Below are positions 62,626 to 64,000 of a stretch of 64,000 bases of DNA, in pieces (position 1 is the first letter of the stretch; each line of letters begins with the position of its first letter). The stretch comes from an uncultured Prevotellamassilia sp. (GTDB taxonomy: Bacteria > Bacteroidota > Bacteroidia > Bacteroidales > Bacteroidaceae), in NCBI GenBank assembly GCA_934255485.1, contig CAKQOG010000001.1, positions 62,001 through 126,000 on the forward strand, in the 5' to 3' direction. Below the pieces are notes generated by a model that saw only the letters and a list, made by a program, of their open reading frames with translations, ran no database searches and was not told the origin of the DNA. The translations under genes and the position numbers were made by a program.

Positions 62626-64000
62626 TTATCGATCGATATCAGGAACTACGTAGTCTACAGTACCACCAATAGTGATAAGGTCGGCTAACATATTGCCAGA
62701 GCAAGCAGTGTTCATTACAGCTACCAATGGCAAACCTGTTGAACGATAGTGCAGACGGTAAGGTGACTTGTCGCCCTTGCTTTCAATGAACACACCCATG
62801 CGGCCACGGCTACCTTCCACTTCGCTATAGAATGTGCCTACAGGAAGTTTGATGATAGGTTTCATCTTTTCTTGATAGTTGCCTTCGGGGATATTGTCTA
62901 TCAGTTGTTCAATGATGTTCAAGCTTTCCATGATTTCATCAAGACGAATCATGTAGCGAGCAAATGAGTCGCCCTCAGTGCGAACAATCTCTTTGAAGTC
63001 TACACGGTCGTATGCAGCATATGGGCGGAGCTTACGCAAGTCGTTATGCCAGCCAGATGCACGTCCCGTACCACCAGTGCAACCAAATGAGATAACTTGT
63101 TCTTTAGTAAGAACACCAACACCTTTCGAACGGTTTTGAAAGATAACGTTGCCAGTAAAGATGTCGTGATACTCTTTGATGTGTTGGCGCATCCAAACAA
63201 TGAACTCTTTTACACGCTTTTGGAAGTTGGGGTGAATATCATACATCACACCACCAATAGTGTTGTAGTTCAAGATAAGGCGTCCGCCACAAGTTTCTTC
63301 AAAGATATCAAGTATCTTTTCACGATCGCGGAATGCGTAAAGGAATGCAGTTGTAGCACCAAGGTCTTGGCACAAGCAACCAAAGAACAAGATGTGAGAG
63401 TCGATACGTTGCAACTCGTCCATAATGGTACGAATTACTTGTACGCGGTCGCTCACCTCAACGCCCATAGCTTGTTCAATACACATGCAAAGGGCATGGC
63501 GATTTTGCATAGCTCCAAGATAGTCCAAACGGTCGGTTAGTGCCAACGTTTGTGGGTAGGTCATCTTTTCGCTAATCTTTTCTACACCACGGTGAATGTA
63601 TCCCAAAACAGGGTCTACCTTGCGGATGGTTTCACCCTCAAGTGCTACACGGAAGTGAAGCACACCATGGGTTGAAGGGTGCTGAGGACCTATGTTTACT
63701 ACATAGTCGTCATCGCCAAATATTTGGTGTTCAACCTTACTGATTGTACCATCTTGTTGCATTTGATACTCGTAAGTCACATCAGCCAATGGTTCATTGG
63801 TCATGTGTTGAGGGTCAAATGGGTTATCCTTTTCAGGGTCATTGTCCTTGCGGAATGGATATCCCACCCAATCTTCTCGCATAAAGATGCGGCGCATATC
63901 GGGGTGGTTAGTGAAGATGATGCCATAATAGTCATACACCTCACGCTCATAGATGTTAGCAATGTCCCAAAGGTCGCTTACCGAAGGAATCATAGGATTC
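62626..64000 (-). CDS. nuoCD: NADH-quinone oxidoreductase subunit C/D fusion (5' end outside)
   Basis: 458 visible codons; the frame is still open at base 64000, so the start is missing. The first ~40 residues (NPMIPSVSDLWDIANIYERE, then YDYYGI) are the end of the NuoC domain. The rest is NuoD (49-kDa subunit): GPQHPSTHGVLHFRVALEGE, LGYIHRGVEKI and LTDRLDYLGAMQNRHALCM, which form part of the quinone cavity. NuoC and NuoD in one chain is usual in Bacteroidetes. The gene heads the visible part of the operon. Confidence 0.95.
   Translation of the reverse strand, partial: NPMIPSVSDLWDIANIYEREVYDYYGIIFTNHPDMRRIFMREDWVGYPFRKDNDPEKDNPFDPQHMTNEPLADVTYEYQMQQDGTISKVEHQIFGDDDYVVNIGPQHPSTHGVLHFRVALEGETIRKVDPVLGYIHRGVEKISEKMTYPQTLALTDRLDYLGAMQNRHALCMCIEQAMGVEVSDRVQVIRTIMDELQRIDSHILFFGCLCQDLGATTAFLYAFRDREKILDIFEETCGGRLILNYNTIGGVMYDIHPNFQKRVKEFIVWMRQHIKEYHDIFTGNVIFQNRSKGVGVLTKEQVISFGCTGGTGRASGWHNDLRKLRPYAAYDRVDFKEIVRTEGDSFARYMIRLDEIMESLNIIEQLIDNIPEGNYQEKMKPIIKLPVGTFYSEVEGSRGRMGVFIESKGDKSPYRLHYRSTGLPLVAVMNTACSGNMLADLITIGGTVDYVVPDIDR

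Overview
The window looks like chromosomal DNA of a Prevotella-type member of the Bacteroidales. The grounds are AT-rich DNA, promoters of the Bacteroidetes form TTTG-N19/20-TAnnTTTG, little Shine-Dalgarno signal, family-typical proteins (DUF4834, a short-form Psd, a DacA-FolP pair, a fused NuoCD, secreted proteins ending in a GRRV...GKKFIK motif) and lipoproteins of the MKK...SC type. The genus is an inference; no rRNA gene is present.

Layout. 1-4.6 kb: the 3' end of an acyltransferase gene, a CobW-type GTPase, a DUF554 membrane protein, the aminotransferase IlvE and a coiled-coil lipoprotein. 4.65-6.0 kb: a gene-free stretch of REP-like palindromes and short palindrome arrays. 6-14.6 kb: a nucleoside-type MFS transporter, a thioredoxin-like lipoprotein, a 781-aa exported protein with a 64-aa partner ORF, an NhaC antiporter and GpmI. 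14.6-24.7 kb: a MORN-GH25 muramidase, an ABC-2 exporter pair, an LpxH-like phosphatase, a MIP18-family Fe-S protein, RadC, a GT2 glycosyltransferase and an OadA-like carboxyltransferase. 24.9-33.7 kb: L34, TrpS, PflA, a LuxR-type regulator, DUF4834, the phospholipid genes pssA-psd, dacA-folP and murF. 33.7-40 kb: a small membrane protein, a PstS-like lipoprotein, a TPR protein, an MBL-fold hydrolase and a flavodiiron protein.

40.1-54.0 kb is the accessory island. A tRNA-Ser(GCT)/tRNA-Glu(CTC) pair is followed by the decayed start of a tyrosine integrase. That relic is fused tail-to-tail with an 11.5-kb ORF (3834 aa) for a polyvalent protein of the methylase-helicase type carried by phages and conjugative elements. 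A 169-bp piece of the same gene lies in inverted orientation on the other side of the tRNAs. A degenerate IS copy lies just upstream of the ORF. The rest of the mobile element is missing, so this is a remnant, not a complete system.

54.2-64 kb: a small Ala/Ser-rich lipoprotein, then a nuo operon on the minus strand (nuoCD-H-I-J-K-L-M-N, with the 5' end of nuoCD outside the window).

The most unusual signals are non-coding: (1) a promoter-plus-hairpin cassette in tandem copies upstream of both murF (69-bp units) and gpmI (90-bp units); (2) intergenic arrays of dyad-symmetric motifs spaced 22-23 bp; (3) a roughly 50-bp repeat in three intergenic places; (4) the inverted gene fragment and integrase relic around the tRNA pair. 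I found no CRISPR array and no clearly new multi-gene defence or biosynthetic system.
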